From NCBI GenBank assembly GCA_037013685.1, contig CM072894.1, forward strand, positions 3,536,841 to 3,600,840: DNA of 64,000 nucleotides. The letters are read 5' to 3'. The position numbers and the translations under genes were made by a program. The DNA comes from Acridotheres tristis. Its lineage: Eukaryota; Chordata; Aves; Passeriformes; Sturnidae. Shown here piece by piece: positions 53,445 to 64,000 of this stretch. Numbering within the stretch: position 1 is the stretch's first letter; the number at the start of each line of letters is the position of its first letter. The notes beneath the pieces were generated by a model, which did no database searches, was not told where the DNA came from, and saw only the letters and a program-made list of their open reading frames with translations.

Positions 53445-55427
53445 ATGGGGTATTGGTAGTGCTTGGTGCAGGCAATTTTTTTTTTTTTTTGCCCTGGCTG
53501 TTCTGGGCAGAAAAAGCTGCTGCTCCTGGCCATGCCTGAGACTGGATTCTGGGATTATCTTCATTTTTTAAGCAGAGAAGCACAGAGTAACTCTCCAAGT
53601 AATTGAACTGAGGTCATCAGGCTCTGACCTCTGGATAAAAATAAGAATTTGTTGTGAGGGCAATAATGCAATAGGACCAGGAGCTCAGCTCCTGTGTGAA
53701 GCTATGGAGTGCATCAGGTGGAAGTTGTTTACATGGCTGCCAGTGCCTGTATCCATTTCCCAAATTTGCACCCAGCACAAGAGGGGCTCTTCCTCCCTCA
53801 CTGTGCTCTGTGGTACTTTGTTCCTACCTGGAGGCAATGAGTGAGCAGTCACCTGTCTGAAGCAGGTATGTGCTGCTGGGGGGGTAATCACTCTGCACAT
53901 CACTGTTACAGTGTCTTCAAGAGGTTTAATGACAGCAAAATGTGATCAATACTCAGTTAACGTGAAATTTCAGTGTTCAGTGGTAGTTTCTGATTACATG
54001 TAGCAGTTCTCTTCCCTGCAGTAGCTGTTGGAATCCTTGGCCATGGCAACTTTGTGGTACAGCACTGAAATCCTGGGCTGTGGTTCCTTCTCCAAATCCT
54101 ATTTTCAGTGGGAGGTCCCCATAAGAAATGAAAATAAATGTACTCATATGTGCATTGGAGGCTTCTTTAGTAAGGAGATGTTTAATAAGAACTTAGCACT
54201 GGAAACAAATTGAGTTCCTTGAGTCACAGCTGGAATTGCAACTTTTTCTCCCTTGATTATCAAGGAATATAGTCTGCATGGAAGAATTCAGAGCTTACAA
54301 AGACATCTGGTTGCTAAATAATATATTTAAAGTGAATACAGCATAACAGAGAGCTACTCCCACATTCCTAATGAGCAGAAAGTAGAGTTTGGATGAGAGA
54401 AATGCATTAGCTGGTAGAGGGAAGAAGAAAGGAAGAAAAAGAAAAGCTGTGGGGGAGAAGGCAGAGAGAAGGGGCCAAGTGAAGGGAGGAGAGTACAGAA
54501 GAGGAGATGAGGTGCCTGTGCTGGAGCCTGGAGGGACACAACCCCCAGGGACTATTTGCTGCCACAAGCAGATGATGGTAGTGTTGGAGGTAGCTGTGAT
54601 CAGCAGTTGAGGGACCAAATTGTTCCTCAGAACTGGTAGGACACTACCTTGTAGAGCATCTGGGTGTGTTCCTCAAAGTTTAGAGGCTCTTTTTCTCCCT
54701 AAGTGACTTTGTAAAAGGCATTTTTATTCCTAAGTGACTGGCTTCTTGTTTTTTACTCCTTTACTAATTTAGAGAGCAGGAAAAAACTTTAAAAAACTGT
54801 GCACAGCTCTTGTATTTAGTTATGGGGACAAAGTGCTGGTAAGAGCAGCCAGGTGGAAGCCAGTTAGCTGGGCTGGGCTGGGCTGCTCTTTGCAAGCCAC
54901 AAAGCTTGGGGGGCTCCAGAAGGGCTTTTCCACTCCTTCCAGTGGAGGACCAGCACAGAGATAATGAGACCTTGAGCTCTCATTCCTGGTGGTCTCTTTC
55001 CCAGTGGGCAAAGCCCAGGTGCTGCTGTTGTCTAATGCCAGTGTGGTGTTTGGGAGGGGGTTCCTGTGGGGTCTCCATCCGGCCTGTGCTGTGTGATGGA
55101 TGTTGCTTTTGCTACCTGAGCTTTGCTTTCTCTCACTTGGCAGCTGCAGAGCATACAGTGGGGTCCTTCTACTTCTTGGAATTCATCTGAGTGAGGGTTT
55201 TCAACAAGTATTCAGAAATGTTTTCTTTTTGGCTTTATGTTTGCACACTGTTCAGCCATAAGGGGAATTCTCTAAGATTTGCAGGAAGCTTCAGGCCAAG
55301 GGTATTCTTCCTGCTCCATTTTAGACCTGGGCTGTTTTGGCAGAAAAACACATTTGAGAGACCCTGGCAAGGCAGACTGTCCTGAGGATAATTTTTCAGG
55401 CACGATGTGGAGAATCTGTGCCGAGAT

Positions 55428-55451
55428 AATAAACCCCACGTGAGGTTTATT
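55428..55451. other. 24-bp near-perfect palindrome centred on CACGTG
   Basis: The arms AATAAACC (55428-55435) and GGTTTATT (55444-55451) are exact reverse complements. They flank CCACGTGA, which includes the E-box CACGTG at 55437-55442. Only one base pair (55436 C against 55443 A) breaks the symmetry. E-boxes of this type bind bHLH-ZIP factors such as MYC, USF and CLOCK families. Binding here is not shown. Confidence 0.85.
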
Positions 55452-58400
55452 GCCTGCGAGCCTGTCACTGCCTGTTTGATCCTCCTTGTCTCCAGTGTTG
55501 TACCCAGCAGGAATTAAGCCAGCAGTAACTTAGCTCGCTGTGGCAGTGGCATGCCCCTGATGGTCCCAAAGAGATGCTCCATGTGAGGATGCTGGGGAGA
55601 GTGAAGTGTGGAGAGGCTGCCCCTCGGGGCAGGGATTGCTCATCTGTTTTCTTTACCAGACAAATCACAGTGGAGAAAAGCACGAATGTTGGTTGGTTTT
55701 ATTCCCTTACTGCACTGCATCTCCTACAAGGCGTTCTGTGCTTATTTTATTCCTTGCCTCTTTATTGGGGTTAAGTGTTTCACCAGCTGGGAGGAAAGGT
55801 TGGGTGAGGTGATAGTGCCAGAACAAGGGCTCTGGTTTTATGGAAAACAGGCAATAACTGTCCTTATCTTTTATGCATCACTGCATGACCCTTTCATCTA
55901 CTCTGCTCCAAGGAAGATTTTCCCATCTAACACTCTGTTACTAAATATATTTTCAATGCAACCTGAAATTATATATTTTCTTTCTTACTGTATGCTATTG
56001 TCATTTTTGTGTATCTGGTTGCACGTAGTGCTCTGCTGTTTCATGGGCATAGCATTGACTTAGGTGTTCTCTTGCAACAGAAATGTGCAGGTATCACATA
56101 CAGAAATCTTTACAGTGAAATGTCCAGTATGAAAGGCAAAATGGTATCCAGCTATCATCCAAAATATCTCATAGAAGGTGCTTTGAGTTTTGTCTGCTTC
56201 TTGAGCTGGCATGAGATGGAAAGTTTCACAAGATTGTTCTCTTTTCTCCTGTACCTGTGTGATTTTTGAGTTGGTCAGACTGATGTAGGAGCAAAGAGAG
56301 GTGTCTGTGTTTTACCTTGCTCACAAAATATCCCCACTGCCAGATTAGCATCCTGGCCTTCCTGGCTGCCACATTCCTCACTGCTGTGTGTTGCTGGCTC
56401 CCAAGAGGAGCAAACCTGAGAAATCAAGAAATCGAAGCTTTTCTTACACATCTTTGATTGCACAGACCACAGACAGAATAAATTCCTGATCAGTGTATTC
56501 CTGCATTGAAACAATTGTGTGAGGAACTGGTTTATTTGCTGCTTAGTAGTATATGTGAAAACACATGCAGGAAGTGTAAGCTGCAGGTTTTGTGTTGGTT
56601 TATTTTTTTCTTTTTAAGGGGGTTAGTTGCCCTCATAATGGAGAACATTCGTTTACATGGTGTTCTGATACGTCTGTGAGCTCCACAGGGAAAACAATTT
56701 GCCTTTGGGGACAAATGCCTAAACATAAATTAATTTTTCAGGGTGTTCATACCTGGGTCACAGAAAGGTGGAAATTAAGCATGCTGTCTCCCAAAAACCA
56801 CCCATGTGATGTCAGCTGTCTGCTGCACAGATGGGGAAGAAGCAGTACTTTGCAAATCCCCAGCAAGGAGTTCTCTAAGCCTCTTGTGCTCCCTTTATTA
56901 AATAGACAGCCTTGCAAACCATCTAGACTTTCTGTAGCTATTGGTTTTGTAGCATTAGGTGCCCTTTTTTTGTTTTGTTACTTCTTGTGTGTGTGTGCAT
57001 TTTACAGAAAAATGGTGGGGATGGTTCTGACTGGGGCAGGCAAGTGGAAGATAAGCCAGCAGCAATTGCTCTGCATGTCCAGGCAGTGTTAGCAACACTT
57101 TCTCACACCTCTGTAGGATTTTCCAGTGCTCTTCAAAAGGCTAAGTTTGGGAAAAAGTGACACAACAGCAATTTAAGGGCTGCCAGAGGTTTTCAGTGGC
57201 ACAGAGCATTGCTGTGAAGTGACGTATAGAGAAAACACTGGTCCTGGAGCCAGTCTAAATTTATCACTGTGTCACAACAGATAGTTAAATTTAAATGTGT
57301 GTCCAGCAGTTGCCATTTCAGTAGGTTGCAATCAGCTTGAATTGATATTACCCAAATAAATCAAAGAGCTGAATAGCACATCCATTTCTGATACAGCAGT
57401 GCAGTGCACATTATCTGGGAGTAAAAGGAGTTGGTGCTGCTCTGACTGTTATTGTAACCCAGCTCAACAGTGCAGAATAAAAGAACGAATTTTGGTAAAT
57501 TCTGGACTCCTCCAAATGGAACGTGCTTGCCACTGCAGTGTCCAAGCTGGTAAATTACTGTGATTGCTTGTCCAGGGATGGATGTACAGTCTTCTGGATG
57601 GCTGTGTGCCATCCCCTGCCCAAGCTGGCACTATTCACGTGACTGTGAATGGACTTAAAAGTTCATTCTTCATTGGAGTTCAAAGTTACAGCCACTTTAA
57701 TGCAGCTGCATTTGTTCTTGGGACAGGTCAGCACGCTGCAGTTGGGCTTCCCTGTGATGCATCTCTGCTTTTTCCCAGGGAGAAGTTTTTTCTTGTCACT
57801 ATTCTAGGGCACATCATATCTGGAATGTGTTTTTTCAGGGAATTCCCTGTCTCCACTTACTGAGTTTGGGTTTCTGCTGTGGAGCTGCCTCAAGGTACCT
57901 GTACTCAGTTTCTTTCTGCTGCTGTCCTGCCTCATTTCTTCCTCTGATTGTCCTCATTAAATAATTTTCAACCAGAATGTCCTGTACAGTAAATTAATAT
58001 ATTGTAGCCCAAGCTTTAAAAAAGTAAAAAGTATTTAATTGCAATGACTCGTGTTCTTATCTCACTGTGGTCATGAAAAAATGGCTATTGGCTTAATTGG
58101 GGACAAGGCATTGTTCCCCCTAATTTTGTATTGCTTCTTAATTATCATTAATAACTTCCTTTCCTCAGTTTGTGTGGTAAGAAGTTGTGCCAGTTGGCCA
58201 AAATCTTCCCTCTTTGTTGATGTAATGATTAGGGAGATTTTGGGGCTGATTGAGCTGGTACAGGGAAGTACCACTTCCAGAAACTCTGCAATATAAGATA
58301 AGAAATAACTCACCAAATGGCTATAAAATGCATTCATTTGGCTCTGATATTTTGTTGTTAAGTTCTGAAGAGAAAGCATATGGCAATTATCTTCCTGGTT

Positions 58401-61326
58401 TCTATAGTGAAATACAGGAGCTCAGGGGCAGAATTGTAAATGGTGCAGTTAGGAGTTTATTTTGCAACTCAGAGGTATGTTTCCTTACCTTGTTATATGG
58501 CTGCTTCTAGGAATCAAATATTTAAGTTTGCATTGCACTGCTTGTGGTGTCTGGAAGCCTTTGGGGTTGTTTTAGATGACGCTTTACATCAGGTTTACAG
58601 TTGTCCTGGTAGTTTAAAGGAAAGGGAGAACGTGATCTAATGACTCTCAGCAAGACCTTAAAACTTTGACACTCTCTTTTACTGCAGGACAAGATATATT
58701 CTGGTCATCTACAAGCCTATGTTTTTCAGTGACAGCAGCTTTTGGTGCTGTCTGGAAAGCAAGGCTGCTTGCTTTGATGGAGAGAGGTTTTCTGTCCTGC
58801 TTGACTTCAGAAGAAAGAAAGAAAAACAGCACTTCAGTTCCTTTTTTCTTCAGCATATACACCATGTCATTATACAATAAACATGTTATTCCCTTTTTCT
58901 CCTGAAACACCTTTTCCTTTCAGTCACTTGATGCTGTGGGAGCATTCCTGGTGCTGCACACTGCAGCATCTTTGTTCTGCACACAACAGTGAATCAGAGG
59001 CAACGCTGGGGCTGGGTTTGAAGCTCTTCAGTGGGAAAAAGAAAAGCCAAACGTTACACTTGTATTTTAATGTGTGAGGCATGATCTAAAGCACATCACA
59101 GACTGGATTTTTGTTGTTTTCTAGTCGTACATCCTAGCTTTGTCATGTTCCCATGGCCTGATGGAGTAGAAATGAGTAATTTCTCTATCTGGAGGGCTTT
59201 TCTTCTAGCACCTCATTACCTGCCAGGAGTGTCTTAATGCCTCTTGTGCCACTTCTGGTTTTCCGAGTGTGATGCCCAGCTTTCTGCATGTCAGGGCATC
59301 AGAGGTCAGCCTGTGCTAAGGTGTGTGACATCCCACTGCTGGGGGGACACGGAATCCCCTCTGCCCTGGCTGAACCAGGCTCCAGCAGCAGGCAGGTGCT
59401 TGCCTGCACCTCCTGGGCTTCCTCTGCACCTGAGGCATCAGGAGCTGGCTGATGCCTTAGTGGCCTATTTGTCAGCCTGAGACTAAGCCAAAGGAGGGAG
59501 AGGAAATTAATAAATGTTAATATATGCTGGTTTAATTGAGAAGCGCTGTTTTCATCAACTGCTGTTTGAAGAACAGGCTTAAGTATTTTTGTAAGCCCAA
59601 ACAAATGTTGGCTTTTTAAAGCTGTTGCACAAATACAGGGATCTTCCTGCTGCTAAAGAGGTTTAGAGCTATGAGCCCAAACTCCATGGATGAATAATGT
59701 GGCTGGGATTCAGTAAAGCCTATTAAAGATACTATTTTTCTATTCAGTAGCTTAAGCCAAGCTTAAGCCAAGTCAGCCTTCAAATCCTGACTTACATGCC
59801 TTATTTTGTGTGCTGTTCCAGCACCACAGCACCCAGCATTCTGTGTTATCTGGAACAAGCAGAGGTGATCTCCATCTCATTCTTGTTTTCAAGAGCATGA
59901 ATGTGTTTTTCCTCCAGACCCTTCAAAGGCTTCACCTCTGGTTGAAGAGAAGGAAGAGATTGTTCTGCTGCTGACAGAGTTCAGCTGTTTCTGCTGTTCT
60001 TCTCACCATCTCCAAGGCAGAGGAATCTTGGGGCAAAAATTATGATATGGGAGACTAGGATCCCTGAAAGCAAAAGTGAGACTTGTGTTTAAAAATATTT
60101 GAGAGAAATCTTTTTGCTTTCTTAGGGAAACCGGCTGAGACGTTCTTGCATCCTGAGACTCAAGTGGCAATTGCCTTAGAAACACTTTTAAAATTGTTTT
60201 TAGGTGAAATGAAGGTCATTTCTGTAAATTAATTGCACTTGAGACTTGGAGAAGAATGCCATTTAACAGTTATAAACCAGAGGAGCCTTTCTGGATTGGT
60301 GGAAGAGTCTGAAGGCTGCAGACCTGTTTCTAAATGTAGTCATGGTTACTTGGCTTCTGTCTTACAAAAAGGTTTGTGCCTAATCCACCAGACAGGTAGG
60401 AAAGATAAGACCTATGGACTACAATGTGTAGCTGGAAGGCCTTGAAGGAGTGTGCTTGGGGAAGGGATGCATATTAATAAATAAATTTTAAAAATGAGTT
60501 CGTGCAAAGCATCGCTGCCTTTATCTGCATGCAGCCCCAAAACAGGGTTGTTTTGTCAGAGGTGTGGTGATCCAGGTACAAGAATTAGGGTGTCCTTGAA
60601 TTCAAAGTGAATTCAGTGCTTGGAAGCAGGTTATGAGGGTTCTTGTGTTCTGGTTGATTAACTAAGGTAGTTTCTTACAGAAATGGTCCTTTCATTATTT
60701 CATCGATACCAAAATTAAAGCGTGGCCCTTAGTCAGCAGCAGGAACAACGAGCTCATTGTGGCACACCATATAGCACTGACCTTTCTGAAGCAGAGCAGC
60801 AGATCCAGAGCTGTACTATTAGGCACAGCTTGCTGGTTGTGCTGTCTGAGATCTCTGCAGAGTGGGTTTCTCTAAGTGAGAGACCCCTGGAAAACCATCC
60901 TGTCCCATGGCTCTGCTGTCCCCCTTGTCCCTGCTGAGGATGCCTGGGCAATGCTCACATTAGTGCAGTGCCTTCCACCTTCCTCCCTGGCTGAGCCAGG
61001 GTTTATTTTGCCCTGCTCAGGGTTCAGTGGCGAGTGAAAACCTTCCAGGACTGCCTGCACTGACAGGGGCTCTGTGTGTGCACAGACCGCTATTGATTTG
61101 GGTGGCACAGACGCTGATTCACGGGGAAGGGGCTGCCAACAGCACCCCTGGCTGGGCACTGTGCAGGGAACAGCCTCCCCCAGGGAAAAATGGGCCACTT
61201 GAAAGGCATTTGTGTATCAAACCCCAGCTGAGGGGGAACAGAAACCCGAGTATGGGGACTTATTTGTTTTAAAAGGGTACAAGAAGGGAGTTTTTGTGAC
61301 TCCGGGAAGATTAATTTCACTCTTCT

Positions 61327-61338
61327 CCCCCCCCCCCC
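61327..61338. repeat. poly-C run of 12 bases
   Basis: An uninterrupted C homopolymer (G on the minus strand), uncommon in this AT-rich window and prone to sequencing error in its length. Confidence 0.95.
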
Positions 61339-61790
61339 ATCCCTCTTACTAGTTCATTTAGTAGCATAAATCAAAATGCAGGAAGCTGCTGGCTGTGCTC
61401 ATGCTGTGTCAAGTATTTCAGACAGCCTCAGTTGTGACCAAGAGCCATTGCAAAAATCTAAGCTGGGCAAAAGCACTGCTGGAAGCCAGAGATTAATGGC
61501 GTTTCCTGAGTAATTTTTGAGTAAATAATCCCATGTGTTTGTTTATTTTTTTATCACAGATAGCATCAGGGAACCTGAGAAGATATATCAACCTCATTTC
61601 CTAGGTGCTTGGACATCCAGGCTACAGAAAAACAAGGAGGTGGCAAAGCAATCAGGTGTGCATGTTGCTTTTCAGAAACCATCAGTTTTCTTTCTTTGGA
61701 TACATATTTATGTTAAGGAAGTATTCCTTGCACATAAGGCTCAGGGGGCCAAAAGGAAATATTTCAAAAAAAAGACAAGGGAACTATTTT

Positions 61791-62130
61791 CATAGATTCA
61801 TCATAGGATTAGAGAATGGTCTGGGTTGGAAGGACCTTAAAGATCATCCAATTCCACCCCCTGCCATGGGCAGGGACTTCTTCCACTACCCCAAGTTGCT
61901 CCAAACCCTGTCCAGCCTGGTTTGGACACTTCCAGGGATGGGACAGCCCCAGCTTCTGTGGGCACCCTGTGCCAGGACTCTCACAGGGAAGGATTTCTTT
62001 ACTTATAATTAATCTAAACCTGACCTCGGTCAGTTTGAAGCCATTCCCCTCTCTCCTGTCACTCCATGCTCCTGAAAATGTCCTCCCTTGGCTTTATTGT
62101 AGCTCCCTGTAGGTACTGGAGGGTGCTCTG
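61791..62130 (-). mobile_element. CR1: CR1 LINE 3'-end fragment
   Basis: The plus strand opens with 'catagattcatcatagg', the reverse complement of the CR1 3'-terminal octamer repeat. It continues through a well-preserved CR1 tail: 'gggttggaaggaccttaaag', 'tgccatgggcagggac', 'ttccagggatggga', 'cagtttgaagccattcccct' and 'aggtactggagggtgctctg'. About 340 bp of the 3' end is present. The 5' part with the endonuclease and reverse transcriptase is missing, as in most genomic copies. It is closer to the consensus I know than the copy at 27073. CR1 elements are characteristic of birds and reptiles, and this is the strongest evidence for the host group. Confidence 0.93.
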
Positions 62131-64000
62131 AGAATATTTGAGATGGTTTGTTTATATTTGCACATAACTAGAACCCACAATGCTCAGGTATTGATTTCGG
62201 TGTGAGAAGAGGTAAATTAGAGGCTGGGGATGACTTCTGTAAATGCATGGGGGATATCTTGTTTTGCTGCTTTAGGAAGATGCTCCAATAGTAGAAAGGA
62301 TGCACAGGACCAGCTGGGGAAGGTAGGATTTGCATTGCTCACTTTCCACAGCATTCAGGTCCAGGGAAAAGAAGAGTAAGCTCTGGCATAAATGACGCAA
62401 ACAGGAAAGTGTGGGCCCTTGAACCAAAAAGCAATTAAAATTTGGAGGCTGGGAAGGGTCATTTCCATCTAGGGCTGCCCAGGGAGCCTGTGGGGTCTGC
62501 TGGGCAGGGGTGGTGGTCAAAGAGGGGTGAGGGAGAAAAGGCCAGGAGGGGGAGAGAGGCAGATCTTGAGAGGAGTTTCAGGAAAGCAGAGTGATGTGCA
62601 GTATTTGAGGGGTTTTGAGGGTTTGGGAAAGAGGGAAGTGAACATTAGGACTATAAAACTGGATGCCTACTATGAGCCACCTGCCACAAGTGCTCTGCAG
62701 AGAGCTGTGATGGTTATTTTCCCCATCTGTTTTTTAATTTATTGTTCCAGAAGCAGGAAGGCAATGCCCAAAGTCTAATGCAAAATAAAGCAGAGCAGTT
62801 TTTGATTGCACTGCACAGTCAAGTGGAAAAATGAGATAACTGGGACTCCAGTTTAAGGCCTGTCTGAGCCAAACCCAAGAGGAGCCTGGCTCCAGGTTGA
62901 GTGATGCCTTCAGGAGACTGAGTGAGGTCTCTCAGCAGCCTCCAGCAAGGAGTGCTGATCAGGAAAAGTGAACTTTCTGTAGACTTCAGAGTGGCTGTGC
63001 TGTTTTGGATGTACCTTTACATGTCTGAAGTTCAGCTCTTTGTGATATGCAGAGTCCTACAGCCTTACAAGAACTGCTGGGGTTCATATAAGATTAGTGC
63101 TGCTAGTGCTGCTGTCAGAGGTATTACCTAGGCAAAGAAAAATTGGCAGATGGAATACTGGATTCTTTTAGAAAGACTGGTAAAAAAAATAAATTCCTGT
63201 GTGTTTTTTTTTTTTCTCTTCCTCCAGTGCTGTATTAGTCAGGATGCCTGGGAAATAAAACTGAGTCATGGTGTTTACTCTCTGTGAAAAGTAATGCTCT
63301 CTTTTCCCCTCCCTGAGGTTATGTTTTTACAAAGGGCAGTGCGTGAGCATTGCTGGCTTCTTTGGCACCTCCTGGTCCCTGGGGGCGTGGGAATGTGCCA
63401 GCAGGAATGGCTAGAGGAGCTGGGGGCTGTTCTCCCCTCTGATGGCCTCCCATTGTGCTGTACCCATGGCATCCAAGTGGGGAGAGAAGGATGGGAAGAG
63501 AAACTGCTGGCTGTGGCAGCTCCCATTCCACTTGGACTAATGTGCTTTATTTATTGATTTTGCTGAAGAAATAGTCAGAAACAGAAGGCAAAGAAATACC
63601 ATCTTCCAGTAAGTTACAGATGCCTGGATCTGTCACTGGAAACCAGTTGTGCTCTTGGAGAGGCTTCCAGCAGGCGAGCCCAGCCCACCATAGCCACCAA
63701 CCCTCTGGCATTCTGCAGAGTGGCAGCACATCCCTGTTCGTGAGGCAGTGCTGCACTGAGGTCTGAAACCTGGCTCAGACATGAAAAATTGTTTTGGACA
63801 TTAACACAACTCCTTAGGTGTTGATGGTGCTTGTCAAATTCATGGTTAAGAGGTGGCATCAGAACTGGACTTTTGGAAGGGTTTCTTTGTAAGAGAAGTG
63901 GTATAATTACTGTAAATGAAGTCAGAACAAGGGTATGGTGCCCTGGCAGTGACTGAAGGATTTGGGGGTCTCTGATTCCCAGAGAGTTCCAGGCTCACTA
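62131..64000. other. single-copy non-coding DNA, no gene seen
   Basis: No supported gene or recognised repeat is seen downstream of the CR1 fragment. A short poly-T run lies near 63206-63218. Open frames are under 90 codons and unrecognised. Confidence 0.6.

Larger units (their letters stand above)
53445..61790. other. single-copy non-coding DNA, no supported gene
   Basis: No supported gene is seen. The segment has a T-run near 53477-53490, a long purine-rich tract at 54409-54512, a 24-bp palindrome at 55428-55451, a weak candidate minus-strand exon at 56316-56415 and a 12-C run at 61327-61338. Plus-strand frames of 151 codons (55608-56063) and 166 codons (56592-57092) are unrecognised and probably chance. 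Confidence 0.6.

Noticed and set aside
53182..53533. Minus-strand frames containing repeated 'Gln-Pro-Gly-His-Gly-His' type segments
   Set aside because: They are produced by the 52-bp minisatellite, whose unit length shifts the frame each copy.
55608..57092. Two plus-strand frames of 151 and 166 codons with hydrophobic stretches
   Set aside because: The hydrophobic runs come from T-rich DNA. Nothing resembles a known membrane protein and there is no promoter or splice context.
1..64000. CRISPR arrays, tRNA or rRNA genes, bacterial operons
   Set aside because: No regularly spaced direct repeats, no tRNA B-box-like GTTCRANNC with a cloverleaf context, and no rRNA sequence were noticed. The repeats present are avian, so prokaryotic systems are not expected.

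Overview
The window looks like non-coding nuclear DNA from a bird, probably a passerine. The evidence is two 3'-end fragments of CR1 LINEs, the dominant avian retroposon, at about 27073-27265 and 61791-62130. There are also three solo retroviral LTRs and one further ERV-like interspersed repeat of a type I associate with passerine genomes. The rest is AT-rich, CpG-poor sequence with short poly-T and poly-A runs and microsatellites, typical of long introns or intergenic DNA. The species and chromosome cannot be read from the sequence.

I found no protein-coding gene, rRNA, tRNA or CRISPR array that I can support. The longest open frames (about 150-186 codons) have no recognisable domain. They are about as long as chance frames in 64 kb of this composition, and several are translations of simple repeats. 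The window is therefore either part of a gene desert or lies inside one or more very long introns.

Layout. 1-5944: single-copy non-coding DNA. 5945-6770: degraded ERV-like repeat. 6801-7403: solo LTR on the minus strand. 7404-14045: single-copy DNA. 14046-14269: a long perfect CCTTT array that changes to CCCTT. 14270-16366: AT-rich block with homeodomain-type and E-box motifs. 16367-16665: a second type of solo LTR, minus strand. 16666-27072: single-copy DNA with a dense CpG cluster near 22.9 kb and a 28-T run. 27073-27284: CR1 fragment plus A-run. 27285-39275: single-copy DNA with a hairpin, a CA microsatellite and a G-quadruplex motif. 39276-39885: a second copy of the 6.8 kb LTR family. 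39886-40330: flank with a very dense CpG cluster. 40331-53295: single-copy DNA. 53296-53444: 52-bp minisatellite. 53445-61790: single-copy DNA with a 24-bp palindrome centred on CACGTG. 61791-62130: CR1 fragment. 62131-64000: single-copy DNA.

No new multi-gene system is visible. The best leads are the paired same-family LTRs, the AAAGG/AAGGG tract, the two isolated CpG clusters, the E-box palindrome, and a few low-confidence candidate exons or recursive splice sites. Transcript evidence would settle the last group.
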